Origin: Bradyrhizobium iriomotense
GTDB lineage: Bacteria; Pseudomonadota; Alphaproteobacteria; Rhizobiales; Xanthobacteraceae
NCBI RefSeq assembly: GCF_018129405.1
Contig: NZ_JAFCLP010000002.1
Span: 682,001-746,000 of the forward strand
Direction of reading: 5' to 3'
DNA length: 64,000 nt
The notes under the pieces are model-generated. The model was not told the origin of the DNA, searched no databases, and saw only the letters and a list, made by a program, of their open reading frames with translations. Below are positions 37,704 through 46,503 of this stretch, piece by piece (positions within the stretch are counted from its first letter, which is position 1; each line of letters opens with the position of its first letter). Both the position numbers and the translations under genes were made by a program.

Positions 37704-38972
37704 ATGATCGGAAGTAGCGTTGTGGTTCGGACGCGATCGTGGCTCGTCCTCTGTCTGGGTTTGCTGACCGTGGGCGCACCGGCGGCTCATGCGGCCGACT
37801 GCCCCGGCCACCCGGACGCGCTCGGCACGTCCCGCACCCTCGTGGTCGATCCGCGCGAGCATCCGCGCATCGGCACCATGCAGTACCGCGAGACGCTGCC
37901 CCTGAAGGACCACGAGGTCGTCCTGACCTTCGACGATGGTCCGCTGCCGAAATATTCCAACCAGGTCCTCAAGATGCTCGACGACGAGTGCATCAAGGCG
38001 ACCTTCTTCATCATCGGCAGCCAGGCCAAGGCGAACCCGGAAGGCGTGCGCAAGCTGGTGGCGGCGGGTCACACCGTCGGCACCCACAGCATGAACCATC
38101 CGCTGACGTTCGACCGGATGCCGGTCGAGAAATACGAGCCCGAGATCAACGGCGGCATCGAGTGGACCTCGGCCGCGATGACCGATCCGTCCAAGCTCGC
38201 GCCGTTCTTCCGCATTCCCGGCCTGATGCGCGCCGAGGGCGTCGAGAACTATTTGATCTCGCGCGGCATCCAGGTCTGGAGCGCCGATTTCCCCGCCGAC
38301 GATTGGCGCCACGTGTCGTCCGACCGCGTCTATCAGCTCGCGATGCAGCGGCTGGAGGCCAAGGGCAAGGGCATTTTGCTGCTGCACGACATCCAGGCCC
38401 GCACCGTGGCGGCGCTGCCGAAGATCATCCGCGACCTCAAGGCGCGCGGCTATCGCATCGTGCATGTGGTACCGGCAACCGCGGACCGGCCGGCGACGCC
38501 GACCACGCCGGTCGAATGGCTGCTGCATCCGCCGACCGAGACGACGCCGATCGTGCGCTGGCCGGCCGTTCCGAATTTCGTGTTCACCGAGACCCGGACG
38601 CTGCCGGCGCCGGCGCTGTCCGACCTCAATGCGCAGACCGAGCATCAGCCGCTGCTGCCGCGCCGGACCAAGGGGCAGGTGGATATCGCATCCACCCTGC
38701 CCGTGCCCGGCCGCGATCTGTTCGCGATTCCGGAAGGCTCGGTCGAGGTGTTGCTGTCCACGACCTTGTCGCGGCTCGCCATGGCGGCCGAGACGCCCCG
38801 CGCGGACAAGGGCAAGGCCGCAAAGGCCAAGGCCGGCAAGCCACACGCTCCCCGGACCGCGCATGCGGCGCCGGCCGCTCCCAAGCATGCCGCGCAGGCC
38901 AAGAACACTGCACTCAAGAACACGGCGTCCCGCCCGACCCGCGTCGCGACCAGCGTGAAGAAGCGCGCTTGA
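37704..38972 (+). CDS. Exported polysaccharide deacetylase with extended C-terminus
   Basis: A 422-residue paralogue of the preceding protein, sharing the first 260 residues (signal peptide, LTFDDGP, THSMNHP, FFRIPGLM, DFPADDW, LLLHD). It adds about 160 residues ending in a lysine/alanine-rich tail (KGKAAKAKAGK, RTAHAAPAAPKHAAQAK) that could bind envelope polymers or DNA-like polyanions. The pair seems to have arisen by tandem duplication with later C-terminal growth. Confidence 0.9.
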   Translation: MIGSSVVVRTRSWLVLCLGLLTVGAPAAHAADCPGHPDALGTSRTLVVDPREHPRIGTMQYRETLPLKDHEVVLTFDDGPLPKYSNQVLKMLDDECIKATFFIIGSQAKANPEGVRKLVAAGHTVGTHSMNHPLTFDRMPVEKYEPEINGGIEWTSAAMTDPSKLAPFFRIPGLMRAEGVENYLISRGIQVWSADFPADDWRHVSSDRVYQLAMQRLEAKGKGILLLHDIQARTVAALPKIIRDLKARGYRIVHVVPATADRPATPTTPVEWLLHPPTETTPIVRWPAVPNFVFTETRTLPAPALSDLNAQTEHQPLLPRRTKGQVDIASTLPVPGRDLFAIPEGSVEVLLSTTLSRLAMAAETPRADKGKAAKAKAGKPHAPRTAHAAPAAPKHAAQAKNTALKNTASRPTRVATSVKKRA

Positions 38973-38976
38973 GCGG

Positions 38977-39351
38977 CTATTGCCGCATGATCGCGGCGAC
39001 GCAGAGCAGCACGATCAGCGCAAGGAAGAACAGGTCCATATAGGACTTGAGCTCGCCGTCGCGGCGCAGCCGGGCGACGTCGGCAACGACCTGCTTGCGC
39101 GCATTGGTTCCGCCCGAGCCGTCATTGATCGGGGCCTGAAGACGCTTCGTCTCGGCCTCCAGCTTCTCGATCTTCTGGAAGAAGTAGAACGCACGCAGCG
39201 TCGAGGCGGCGCGCATGCCGGCATAAACCAGCACCAGGATCGCGAGGATCGCCCGGTTCGGATACTTCTCCATGAAGTTCAGGCTGAAATAGACCACCGC
39301 CAGGAACGCGAAATTGGTGACGAAGCGGTAGACGAAGCTGAGAAAGACCAT
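38977..39351 (-). CDS. Hypothetical three-helix membrane protein, 124 aa
   Basis: Contains three hydrophobic helices (residues 4-24, 34-56 and 106-122) with a coiled-coil-like charged segment between (FFQKIEKLEAETKRLQ). Unrecognised. It converges on the deacetylase gene, ending 4 bases away. Confidence 0.75.
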   Translation of the reverse strand: MVFLSFVYRFVTNFAFLAVVYFSLNFMEKYPNRAILAILVLVYAGMRAASTLRAFYFFQKIEKLEAETKRLQAPINDGSGGTNARKQVVADVARLRRDGELKSYMDLFFLALIVLLCVAAIMRQ

Positions 39352-39627
39352 GCTGGCTTGAGCCTTGAGGGTGCGCAGGCGGAAGCGCGTTGCGAATGCG
39401 GGATCAGGGGAGCCAGACCGGAACTGCCAGCCGGATCCCTGCAGGCGCCCGTCTACGCCAATATTGTTTCAACAAAGATACCATGGCCCTGCAATTTGCC
39501 GCCTTTTAGCCACGCGCTGCCATAATGCAAGGGCGCCCGCCTCGCGCGGGCCGTCCGCAACGGCTCAATGGAGATTTGGCAGAAGTCGCGATAGACTGGG
39601 CCGCGCCGCCATATCTGGGGTCTGCCG

Positions 39628-39885
39628 ATGCCGAAGAAGGGAATCACGGGCCACGACGAATGGGTTCTGACCGAGGCCCTCGCGACCGCACTGGTCGCGC
39701 TGGAGCAGCTCGCGCCGAAGCACCAGCCGAGCGCGCATATGGACGACATCCGCAAGATGCTTTCGAACGGCAAGGAGCCGGCGGCGGTGAGCCTGCACCT
39801 CGCCCAGGCCAAATGCCGCCTGTTTCCGGAAGTCGATCCGCTCGAGATCTACAAGGAATACGGCATCGGCGAGGAATACGGCTGA
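39628..39885 (+). CDS. Hypothetical protein, 85 aa
   Basis: A small soluble helical protein (WVLTEALATALVALEQLAPK, MDDIRKMLSNGKEPAAVSLHLAQAK, IYKEYGIGEEYG). Unrecognised. Normal codon use supports it. Confidence 0.7.
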   Translation: MPKKGITGHDEWVLTEALATALVALEQLAPKHQPSAHMDDIRKMLSNGKEPAAVSLHLAQAKCRLFPEVDPLEIYKEYGIGEEYG

Positions 39886-40095
39886 AGGGGCCGCCGACCG
39901 GGCGAGCTAGGGGCCGCCTGCGACCGATCCCGCGATCACCATGACCTCCGTGGTCATATTCGCGGCGCACGTCACCGTGTTTTTGACCTGCGAGGTAATC
40001 GACCGGGCGCGGTCGCATGATGCACCCTTCCCGGACCTGGCAAGGGTCCGAGCCATGGCGCTGCGGCAGGACCGATCATGCCGAGGAGAAGCACC

Positions 40096-40389
40096 ATGCC
40101 GGTGACCTATGTCATCAAGTTTGACGTTGTGCCCGAGCAGCGTGCGAATTTTCTGCGACTGCTCGGGGCAGTGCTCGACGCGATGAGACACGAGCCGACG
40201 TTTCATCAGGCGGTCCTGCATCGCGATCCCGTGTCCGAAAATCGCTTCATGCTCTACGAGACCTGGGAGAGCCATGACGAGGTCGTGAACGTTCAGATCA
40301 AGCGATCCTATCGAGACGCCTGGCATGAGGCGCTTCCCGTCCTGCTCGCACTCGATCGCGACATCGAGATGTGGGAGCCGCTCTGTTAG
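40096..40389 (+). CDS. Antibiotic biosynthesis monooxygenase (ABM) family protein
   Basis: A 97-residue ferredoxin-like protein: MPVTYVIKFDVVPEQRANFLRLL, then FHQAVLHRDPVSENRFMLYE and WESHDEV. Such proteins act as cofactor-free oxygenases or heme-related enzymes, or stress proteins. The ATG at 40096 follows CGAGGAGAAG; six upstream codons are not needed. Confidence 0.88.
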   Translation: MPVTYVIKFDVVPEQRANFLRLLGAVLDAMRHEPTFHQAVLHRDPVSENRFMLYETWESHDEVVNVQIKRSYRDAWHEALPVLLALDRDIEMWEPLC

Positions 40390-40478
40390 GGCGCCGCCGA
40401 ACGAGCGGTCGCGCAGGATCTGGAGCAGCGACGCCTGAAACGTCGGCTACGAAATCTGGTTGCGACGCCCGGATTCGA

Positions 40479-41225
40479 TCAGGGCTGCCCGAACCGGAAG
40501 TTCACGCCAACCGTCGCCATATGGATCTGACGTCGGGTATCGACAAAGAACGCGGCGCCGTCGGTGTTGCGCGTGTAGCTGAGGCGGTTGGTGCCGAGAT
40601 CAACGTAATTGTACTCCGCGAACACAGACCAGTTGCGCGCGAGGAGATATTCGAATCCGGCACCTACGGTCCAGCCGAAGTCGGTGTGATCGGGCGTGGT
40701 GTAGGACAGAATAATTCCCAACGCCGGTCCGGTGCGGTCGTCATGCGTCTTTGCCCAGGCTGCACCACCCTTGAGATAAAGCAGGGCCTGCGGCGTGATG
40801 GTGTAGCCGACCCGACCGGTCGCCGTTGCGAGCCAGGAAATCTTGCTGGTCCAGATCAGCGGGAAAGCATTGATCGGATCAGGATGACTGCCCTTGATGT
40901 CTGTCCAGTCGAACATCCCCTGCGCACCGAAGACCCAGTTTCCGACTTGGTAATCGCAGCCGATCTGTCCGCCGCCGACAACGCCCGAACCGGTGTTCGA
41001 CCCGAGGCTGGCACCGTTAACAACGCCTTGCGTGGGGTCGTTGATCCGATAGGACGTGTCCGCCCATCCACCACCGACGTTTCCGCCGACGTAGCAACCT
41101 GTCCAGACATAGGGGACCGGCGCTGGTGCCTTATAGATCGGCGCCTTGGCGGCCATATCCGCACCCGAGGCAGGAGCGGCAGCGATCGAGAGCGCGGCAG
41201 CAAGACCAAAGCAAAGCTTTTTCAT
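40479..41225 (-). CDS. Outer-membrane beta-barrel protein (Omp25/RopB-like)
   Basis: A 248-residue protein with a signal peptide ending PASGADMAA, followed by PVPYVWTGCYVGGNVGGGW, as in the small porin-like outer-membrane proteins of Rhizobiales (eight-stranded barrel). C-terminal HMATVGVNFRFGQP ends in the usual outer-membrane signature with a near-terminal phenylalanine. The ATG at 41225 follows CTGAGG. Confidence 0.92.
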   Translation of the reverse strand: MKKLCFGLAAALSIAAAPASGADMAAKAPIYKAPAPVPYVWTGCYVGGNVGGGWADTSYRINDPTQGVVNGASLGSNTGSGVVGGGQIGCDYQVGNWVFGAQGMFDWTDIKGSHPDPINAFPLIWTSKISWLATATGRVGYTITPQALLYLKGGAAWAKTHDDRTGPALGIILSYTTPDHTDFGWTVGAGFEYLLARNWSVFAEYNYVDLGTNRLSYTRNTDGAAFFVDTRRQIHMATVGVNFRFGQP

Positions 41226-41506
41226 ATCAACCTCAGGGATAAATATGGGCAGCATTATACCTGCTTCGGGAGCTGACAGCTGTTACCGCGTGGACACGGT
41301 AGAGCGAATTGACGCCTCAACCAGGCGTAGAATTCGAGCTGCAAGGCTGGAGCGCATGAGGGCTCGGTCTCTGCTTGGCGCTGTTTGCGCCGACAGGCCC
41401 CATCCAATGACAGCCGGCATCTGCAAACCCGGATGCACCAGGAAAAGCAAAGGACTTCAACGTCAAAGTGGATTTATGGTGCGCTCGGACTCGACTTCGT
41501 CGCGGC

Positions 41507-42610
41507 TCAGCCAACATGACAGGCGCGCGACGCGGGCGAACCCGCCGTCTGCTGCGGTTGCGGGGCGCCGCCATGGTCGACGAGCAGGTCCGTGAGCACC
41601 GCCCCCAGCCACATGCCGCCGAGCACGAGCCAGGCGGTGAGTGCGAACACCGAGGCGCCGGTCACGCCGGCGCCGACTGCGCACCCGCCGGCAAGCATCG
41701 CGCCGAATCCCATCATCACGGCGCCGAGCAGATAGCGTCGCATGCCGAGCCCGTCCGAGAACCCCTCGAGCGCCAGCTCATGCGCACGCGCTGCCGCGAT
41801 GAAGGAGCCGAGGAACACGCCGGGAATGATGCCGAGATCAAAGCCGAGCCGGAGCTGCGAACTGTTCAGCACCAGCATCAGCAGTTCCGCCGACGGTCCG
41901 CTGAAGGTGAGGCTCTTCAGCGTCACCGGCGCAAACGAAGCCTGCGAAAGCTGATAGGTAAAGAGCCAGCCGGCGACCACCGCCGCGCCGGTTGCGAGCG
42001 CGGAGAGGATCAGGCGGCGCGGCAAGTCGCAGCGAAAGGCGAAGGCAAGCCCCGCGATCAGCCACAAGCCGCCGAAGGCAAGCTTTTCGGGCAAGCCCGC
42101 GCCGAACAACGTCATGATATCGCGCGACGGTCCGCCGTCGACCAGCCACAGACGGGTGACCCATTCGCGCGCGGGCGACAGCAATCCGCGATAGGACGCC
42201 TGCGCCGTCACCGCGAACACCAGGCCCGACAGCAGGGCCCTGAGATTGCCGTTGGCCGAGAGCACCAGCAGCCGGCTGGCGCAGCCTCGCGCCAAAATCA
42301 TGCCGCAACCGAACATCACCCCGCCCACGAGCGCGCCGGAGATGCTGCCCTGCTGCGCAAGCTGCCGCGCCTCGGAGACGTCGAGCAAGCCAAGTGCTAC
42401 AAAAGTCTGCGTGCCTATGAGCGCGGCGGCAAAGGTCAGCAGCCAGACCGCGAGGCGCGGGCCGCCCTCGCCGCGGGAGAATTCGACGGCCGCGGCGCGC
42501 AGGCAGAAGCGGCTTCGCTGGGCGAAGAAGCCGAACAGGCCGCCGACCAGAAGGCCACCGAGCCATGACAGCCGGTCTTCGCCCAGGAGATCGATCAGTG
42601 GCGCCAGCAC
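41507..42610 (-). CDS. YeeE/YedE family sulfur-compound transporter
   Basis: A 367-residue membrane protein with about ten helices and the duplicated cysteine motifs of the family: RSRFCLRAAAV, FGCGMILARGCASR and LAGGCAVGAG. The TsuA/YeeE homologues take up thiosulfate through a line of cysteines. It is the last gene downstream of the sox genes, 106 bases after the DsrE-like gene. The likely role is import of a sulfur species, such as sulfane sulfur, produced in the periplasm. Confidence 0.9.
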   Translation of the reverse strand: MLAPLIDLLGEDRLSWLGGLLVGGLFGFFAQRSRFCLRAAAVEFSRGEGGPRLAVWLLTFAAALIGTQTFVALGLLDVSEARQLAQQGSISGALVGGVMFGCGMILARGCASRLLVLSANGNLRALLSGLVFAVTAQASYRGLLSPAREWVTRLWLVDGGPSRDIMTLFGAGLPEKLAFGGLWLIAGLAFAFRCDLPRRLILSALATGAAVVAGWLFTYQLSQASFAPVTLKSLTFSGPSAELLMLVLNSSQLRLGFDLGIIPGVFLGSFIAAARAHELALEGFSDGLGMRRYLLGAVMMGFGAMLAGGCAVGAGVTGASVFALTAWLVLGGMWLGAVLTDLLVDHGGAPQPQQTAGSPASRACHVG

Positions 42611-42716
42611 AGCCGCCTCCGTCTTCCGTCGAGATCCGCCAATCTATCGCGCCGCGCGGCCTCGCCAAATGAGCCAAATCAAGGCCCCGAGCTTTGCAGG
42701 AGATCGCCGCTCCCGG

Positions 42717-43160
42717 TCAGGGGCGCAGATAGGCATATCCCTGCTGTTGCAACTCGGCGAGCCGAACGACGCCGCCCTTCTCGGCCACCACGAAGCCGGG
42801 CGTGAGGTCATCGAGCTTAACGCCCTGCGCCTTCATCGTGTTGGCGCAGGCGTCAAATCCGACGCCGGCGTCAGTGAGCTTCTTCATCATCGCAACCGTG
42901 TGGTCCTCGGCCGCCAGCGCATGAAAGGCGCGCGGCACCGGCCCGTGCACGACCAGCCTGATATCGGCCTTGCCCGGCCCGCCGACGCCGTCGACATGGT
43001 TCTGGAGGTTGCCCAGCACGAAGACGACCCGCTCGGCATCGGCGAGGTGATAAACGACGCGCTGCCGTGCCGGAGTTTCCGTCGCAGCCGTTGCCTCGCG
43101 CACGGCAAGGACGCCAAACAGTCCGGCAAGGCTCGCGCGAAGCATGGATCGACGCTGCAT
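42717..43160 (-). CDS. Exported DsrE/DsrF-like protein
   Basis: A 147-residue protein with a Tat-like signal (QRRSMLRASLAGLFGVLA) and a mature DsrE-type fold: RVVYHLADAERVVFVLGNL, IRLVVHGP and FDACANTMKAQG. DsrE proteins relay sulfur on a conserved cysteine; here the sole mature cysteine is in ACANTM. Most DsrE proteins are cytoplasmic, so the export signal is notable. AGGAGGG precedes the ATG. It starts 8 bases after the hydrolase stop. Confidence 0.87.
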   Translation of the reverse strand: MQRRSMLRASLAGLFGVLAVREATAATETPARQRVVYHLADAERVVFVLGNLQNHVDGVGGPGKADIRLVVHGPVPRAFHALAAEDHTVAMMKKLTDAGVGFDACANTMKAQGVKLDDLTPGFVVAEKGGVVRLAELQQQGYAYLRP

Positions 43161-43168
43161 GGTCCCTC

Positions 43169-44074
43169 CTATCGTGTCTGCTTGATGAAGTCGGCGATGC
43201 GGTCGGCGACATCCTCCGTGAACAGGTCGCGGAAGAAATGATCGGCGTCCTCGATTCTCTCGAGTTGCACCCTGCCACCGCTCGAAACGGCGAGCGGCGT
43301 GAAGGACGCTATCACATCGGGCACTACGGCATCCTTGGTTGCGGCGAACACCAGCACCGGCAGCTTCACGCGCGCCACGAGCGCCGCGGTGTCCTGGGCG
43401 GCATCGGCAGCATAGAAGGATGAAAAGGCCCGCGCCGTCACCACCGCGTTGCGGCAGTAGATGAAGCCGGGCACATCCATCCATTCGCCGCCGCGCCCCG
43501 CAGCGATGGCTTTGGTCGCCTTTTCCAGGAGCGGCTCGAGCGGCTTGCCATAGGTCTGGACATAGGAAGCGCGCAAGCCCGCTTCGGCTCCCGCGGTCGT
43601 CGGTGCCAACAGCACCGCGCCCGCGACGGGAGGGGTTTCGCTCGTCGCCAGATAGCGCGCGACCTGATTGCCGCCGCGCGAATGACCGAACGTGAAGACG
43701 AACCGGGACATTCCCTTCTCCCGCGTCACCCAGGCGCCAATCTCGGCAACCGCATCGTCAACGACATAGTCGTGCCGCGTGGCACAGTCGTACATGCCCT
43801 TGCGGCGATCGAGCCCCAGCGACAGCGTATGGGCGAGCGAGGCGATGCCGCGTTGCTGAAGCGCCTTGGCGACGCCTTGAATGACCTCCATGTCCTTGTG
43901 GGCGAGCGTGCCGTGGGTCATCACGACCAGCGGCGTCTCGGGAGCCATCGACGTCGGCGTGCGCAGCGTCGCGAGCGCCGTATGGCCGTTGATGGACAGT
44001 TCGAGCTCCTGCTCGGCGGCGCCGGCAGGCCACGCGAGAGCGAGCAAGACGGCCAGTCCTAACAACCATCGCAT
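43169..44074 (-). CDS. Exported alpha/beta hydrolase of the sox locus
   Basis: A 301-residue exported enzyme: signal peptide (LLGLAVLLALAWPAGAA), MTHGTLAHKD, nucleophile FGHSRGGNQVA, acid VFAATKDAVVP and histidine in EDADHFF. The catalytic triad is complete. It sits between two DsrE-like genes, with gaps of 8 and 14 bases, and is transcribed with them downstream of soxD. The substrate may be a sulfur-containing ester or a thioester-like adduct; this is inference from context. Confidence 0.85.
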   Translation of the reverse strand: MRWLLGLAVLLALAWPAGAAEQELELSINGHTALATLRTPTSMAPETPLVVMTHGTLAHKDMEVIQGVAKALQQRGIASLAHTLSLGLDRRKGMYDCATRHDYVVDDAVAEIGAWVTREKGMSRFVFTFGHSRGGNQVARYLATSETPPVAGAVLLAPTTAGAEAGLRASYVQTYGKPLEPLLEKATKAIAAGRGGEWMDVPGFIYCRNAVVTARAFSSFYAADAAQDTAALVARVKLPVLVFAATKDAVVPDVIASFTPLAVSSGGRVQLERIEDADHFFRDLFTEDVADRIADFIKQTR

Positions 44075-44088
44075 CAGTGGCTCTTTCC

Positions 44089-44553
44089 TCAGGGGCGGAC
44101 GATCGTCCAGTTCTTTTCCGCCAGATCCATCAGCGCGGCAACACCGACCTGGGTGACGCTGACGCCATCGATCAGCGGCGGCCGTCGGCCTTCCTTCACC
44201 GCCAGCGTCTCCAGCGTATTGCCGCAGGCGATCAAGCCCACATTGGGCATCGACTTCAGGAAGTTCACCAGACGCTCCTTCACCGGCGAGCGGTCCTCGA
44301 GCAGCATGTCGAGGCCGCCATTGAAAGCGACCACCACGATCTCGACATCCCCGCCCTGCCCGGAATAATGCCGCGAGACGTTGGCCGCAACATCGAGGAC
44401 GGCACGCATCTTGACCGGGTCGTCGTCGCTGATCTGGAGCGCAAGCCGGTGCGGCTCCGCCGCCCGGGACGGAACGGCGAGATTTGATACAATGACGGCA
44501 GCAACGAGCAGTCCGCGAAGCAATCCGCGGCGGCTCGCCTGCCTGCAGTTCAT
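44089..44553 (-). CDS. Second exported DsrE/DsrF-like protein
   Basis: A 154-residue protein with a twin-arginine-like signal (SRRGLLRGLLVAAVIVS) and the DsrE-like core LALQISDDDPVKMRAVLDV, VEIVVVAFNGGLDMLL and VGLIACGNTLETL with a single conserved cysteine. It overlaps soxD by ATGA (44550-44553), which fixes its start and ties it to the sox operon. Confidence 0.87.
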   Translation of the reverse strand: MNCRQASRRGLLRGLLVAAVIVSNLAVPSRAAEPHRLALQISDDDPVKMRAVLDVAANVSRHYSGQGGDVEIVVVAFNGGLDMLLEDRSPVKERLVNFLKSMPNVGLIACGNTLETLAVKEGRRPPLIDGVSVTQVGVAALMDLAEKNWTIVRP

Positions 44554-45242
44554 TCCACGCCCCGCGACTTCTTGTCCTTGCTGTCCTCGGGCGTCACATC
44601 GATCGCGGCCGCGCGCGCGGTGATCTTCACCGGCGCGATGCAATCCTTCATGCAGGGGTCCTTCTGCCAGAACGATTTTTCGCTCGTGGCGCGATCGTCC
44701 ATCACGAATCCCTGCTCGTTCGGCATCTTGATCGTGGCGAGATTCTTGTTGTTCAGCTCGAAGTTCTGGTCGGTGACGACGTCGTTCAGATAGAGGACGT
44801 AGGCGACCAGCGCATAATATTCGTCGACCGAGAAGGACTCAGCGTTGCCATAGGGCATGGCGTGACGGACATAGTCGAACACGGTCGAGGCATAGGGCCA
44901 ATAGGAGCCCACCGTCTTGACCGGATTGTCCGACGTCAGCGAGCCCTTGCCGCCAGCCAGCACCGGCCAGCGGCCGTTGCCTTCGCCGAACTCACCGTGG
45001 CAGGTCGAGCAATTGTCCATGAACAGTTTTTCGCCCTGCGCGACCGAGCCCTTGCCCTCGGGCAGGCCCTGGCCGTCCGGCCGCACGTCGATATCCCAGC
45101 CGCGAATCTCGTCCGCGGTCGGAGCACGACCGATGTGGTAGCGCGGACCGGCTTTGACGTCGGTTTTTTGTTGCGCCAGCGACGGCGCGACCAGCGCGCA
45201 AGCGACTAGCGCGGCTGCAATGAACTTAGGCGACTTCGACAT
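44550..45242 (-). CDS. soxD: Sulfane dehydrogenase cytochrome c subunit SoxD (monoheme)
   Basis: A 230-residue c-type cytochrome with a signal peptide and one heme motif (CSTCH in DNCSTCHGEFGEGNGRWP). YGNAESFSVDEYYALVAYVLYLN is the cytochrome c fold that follows. It pairs with SoxC to oxidise the cysteine-bound sulfane in SoxY. It is much shorter than diheme SoxD proteins and ends in a domain with CMKDC but no second heme motif. The start overlaps soxC by 17 bases. Confidence 0.92.
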   Translation of the reverse strand: MSKSPKFIAAALVACALVAPSLAQQKTDVKAGPRYHIGRAPTADEIRGWDIDVRPDGQGLPEGKGSVAQGEKLFMDNCSTCHGEFGEGNGRWPVLAGGKGSLTSDNPVKTVGSYWPYASTVFDYVRHAMPYGNAESFSVDEYYALVAYVLYLNDVVTDQNFELNNKNLATIKMPNEQGFVMDDRATSEKSFWQKDPCMKDCIAPVKITARAAAIDVTPEDSKDKKSRGVE

Positions 45243-46497
45243 TCTCGACCTCACCATTGGCCTGCACATGCCAGGTCTGGATGCCATTGTTGTGATAGAT
45301 GGAGTTGACGCCGCGGATCTTGCGCAGCTCGGCCTTGCTCGGCTGCACATAGCCGGTCTCGTCCTGAACGCGCGATTGCAAGAGCAGCGGCTCGCCGTTC
45401 CAGTCGAACTCGTAGTAGAAGCGCGTCAGCGCCTTGTCGAGCACCGGGCCATCGAGCCGCGCCGGCCACCAGTTGCGGCCGCCGTCGAGCGACACGTCGA
45501 CGCGCTTGACCTTGCCGTTGCCGCTCCAGGCGAGCCCGGAGACGATGGTAAAACCCTTGCCATGCTTGATCGGCGCCTGCGGGCTCGGGCTCGTGATCAC
45601 CGATTTTGCGTCCATCGACCAGGTAAAGCGACGCGCCTTGCCGTTCGGCAGCAGGTCCGTGTATTTCGACGTCTCCTCGCGTGTGTGCCAGGGCTGGTCG
45701 CCGACCTTGATGCGGCGCAGCCACTTGACCCAGAGATTGCCCTGCCAGCCTGGCACCACGAGCCGCATCGGATAGCCCTGCTCGGGGTAGAGCGCCTCGC
45801 CGTTCATCTTGTAGGCGATGATGCAGTCGTCGAGCGCCTTCTCGATCGGCAGGCTGCGATCCATCGCAGCCGCATCGGCGCCCTCGATCAGCAGCCATTT
45901 GCCGTTGGTCTTGACCCCGGCCTCCTCCAGCAGCGTGCGTAGCGACACGCCGGTATACTGCACGCAGTGGATCATGCCGTGGGTGAACTGGCAGCCATTG
46001 AGCTGCGCGCCGCGCCACTCCATGCCCGAATTCGCCGCGCATTCCATGAAGTGGATGCGATTGACGCGCGGATAGCGCTTCAGCTCTTCCAGCGTGAGGA
46101 TCAGCGGACGTTCCACCAGACCATGGATCATCAGACGATGGTCGGCCGGATCGATTTCGGCGATCCCGCCATGATGCCGCTCGAAGCAGAGGCCGTTGGG
46201 CGTGATGATGCCTTCGAGCTCATGCAGCGGCGTGAAGCTCACGGACGATTCGCGCGAGGCGGTCAGCCATTCGACATCGCGCCGAACGACATCCTTCTCG
46301 AACTTCGACGGCTTGCCATACGGGCGCACGGCGACGCCCTCGCCGAGCGCCTTGGTCCATTCGGGCACATTCGGCGGCTGGTTGGCCGGATTGCCGCCGC
46401 CGGCAAAGGTGGGCTTGGCGAGTATCGATGCCGCAACGCCGGCGCTAGCGGCCAGGAAACTGCGTCGGGATTGCCGGGGACTGTCCATCTTCGACAT
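45226..46497 (-). CDS. soxC: Sulfane dehydrogenase molybdopterin subunit SoxC
   Basis: A 423-residue Tat-exported (SRRSFLAASAG) molybdoenzyme of the sulfite-oxidase fold. HFMECAANSGMEWRGAQLNG holds the molybdenum-ligand cysteine, and the C-terminal dimerisation domain includes VDVSLDGGRNWW. With SoxD it removes six electrons from SoxY-bound sulfane. It lies 6 bases after soxB. Confidence 0.97.
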   Translation of the reverse strand: MSKMDSPRQSRRSFLAASAGVAASILAKPTFAGGGNPANQPPNVPEWTKALGEGVAVRPYGKPSKFEKDVVRRDVEWLTASRESSVSFTPLHELEGIITPNGLCFERHHGGIAEIDPADHRLMIHGLVERPLILTLEELKRYPRVNRIHFMECAANSGMEWRGAQLNGCQFTHGMIHCVQYTGVSLRTLLEEAGVKTNGKWLLIEGADAAAMDRSLPIEKALDDCIIAYKMNGEALYPEQGYPMRLVVPGWQGNLWVKWLRRIKVGDQPWHTREETSKYTDLLPNGKARRFTWSMDAKSVITSPSPQAPIKHGKGFTIVSGLAWSGNGKVKRVDVSLDGGRNWWPARLDGPVLDKALTRFYYEFDWNGEPLLLQSRVQDETGYVQPSKAELRKIRGVNSIYHNNGIQTWHVQANGEVENVEVA

Positions 46498-46503
46498 CGC
46501 TTC

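Noticed and set aside
39907-40053. 49-codon minus-strand frame ending TSQVKNTVTCAANMTT and so on
   Set aside because: Looked protein-like at its end but has no ribosome-binding site and no recognised relative; too weak to list.
41280-41345. tRNA-like text (GGTAGAGC, AATTCGAG) near the left edge of the sox locus
   Set aside because: Arms do not pair and no acceptor or CCA end is seen, so it is not a partner for the tRNA scar at 54863-54907.
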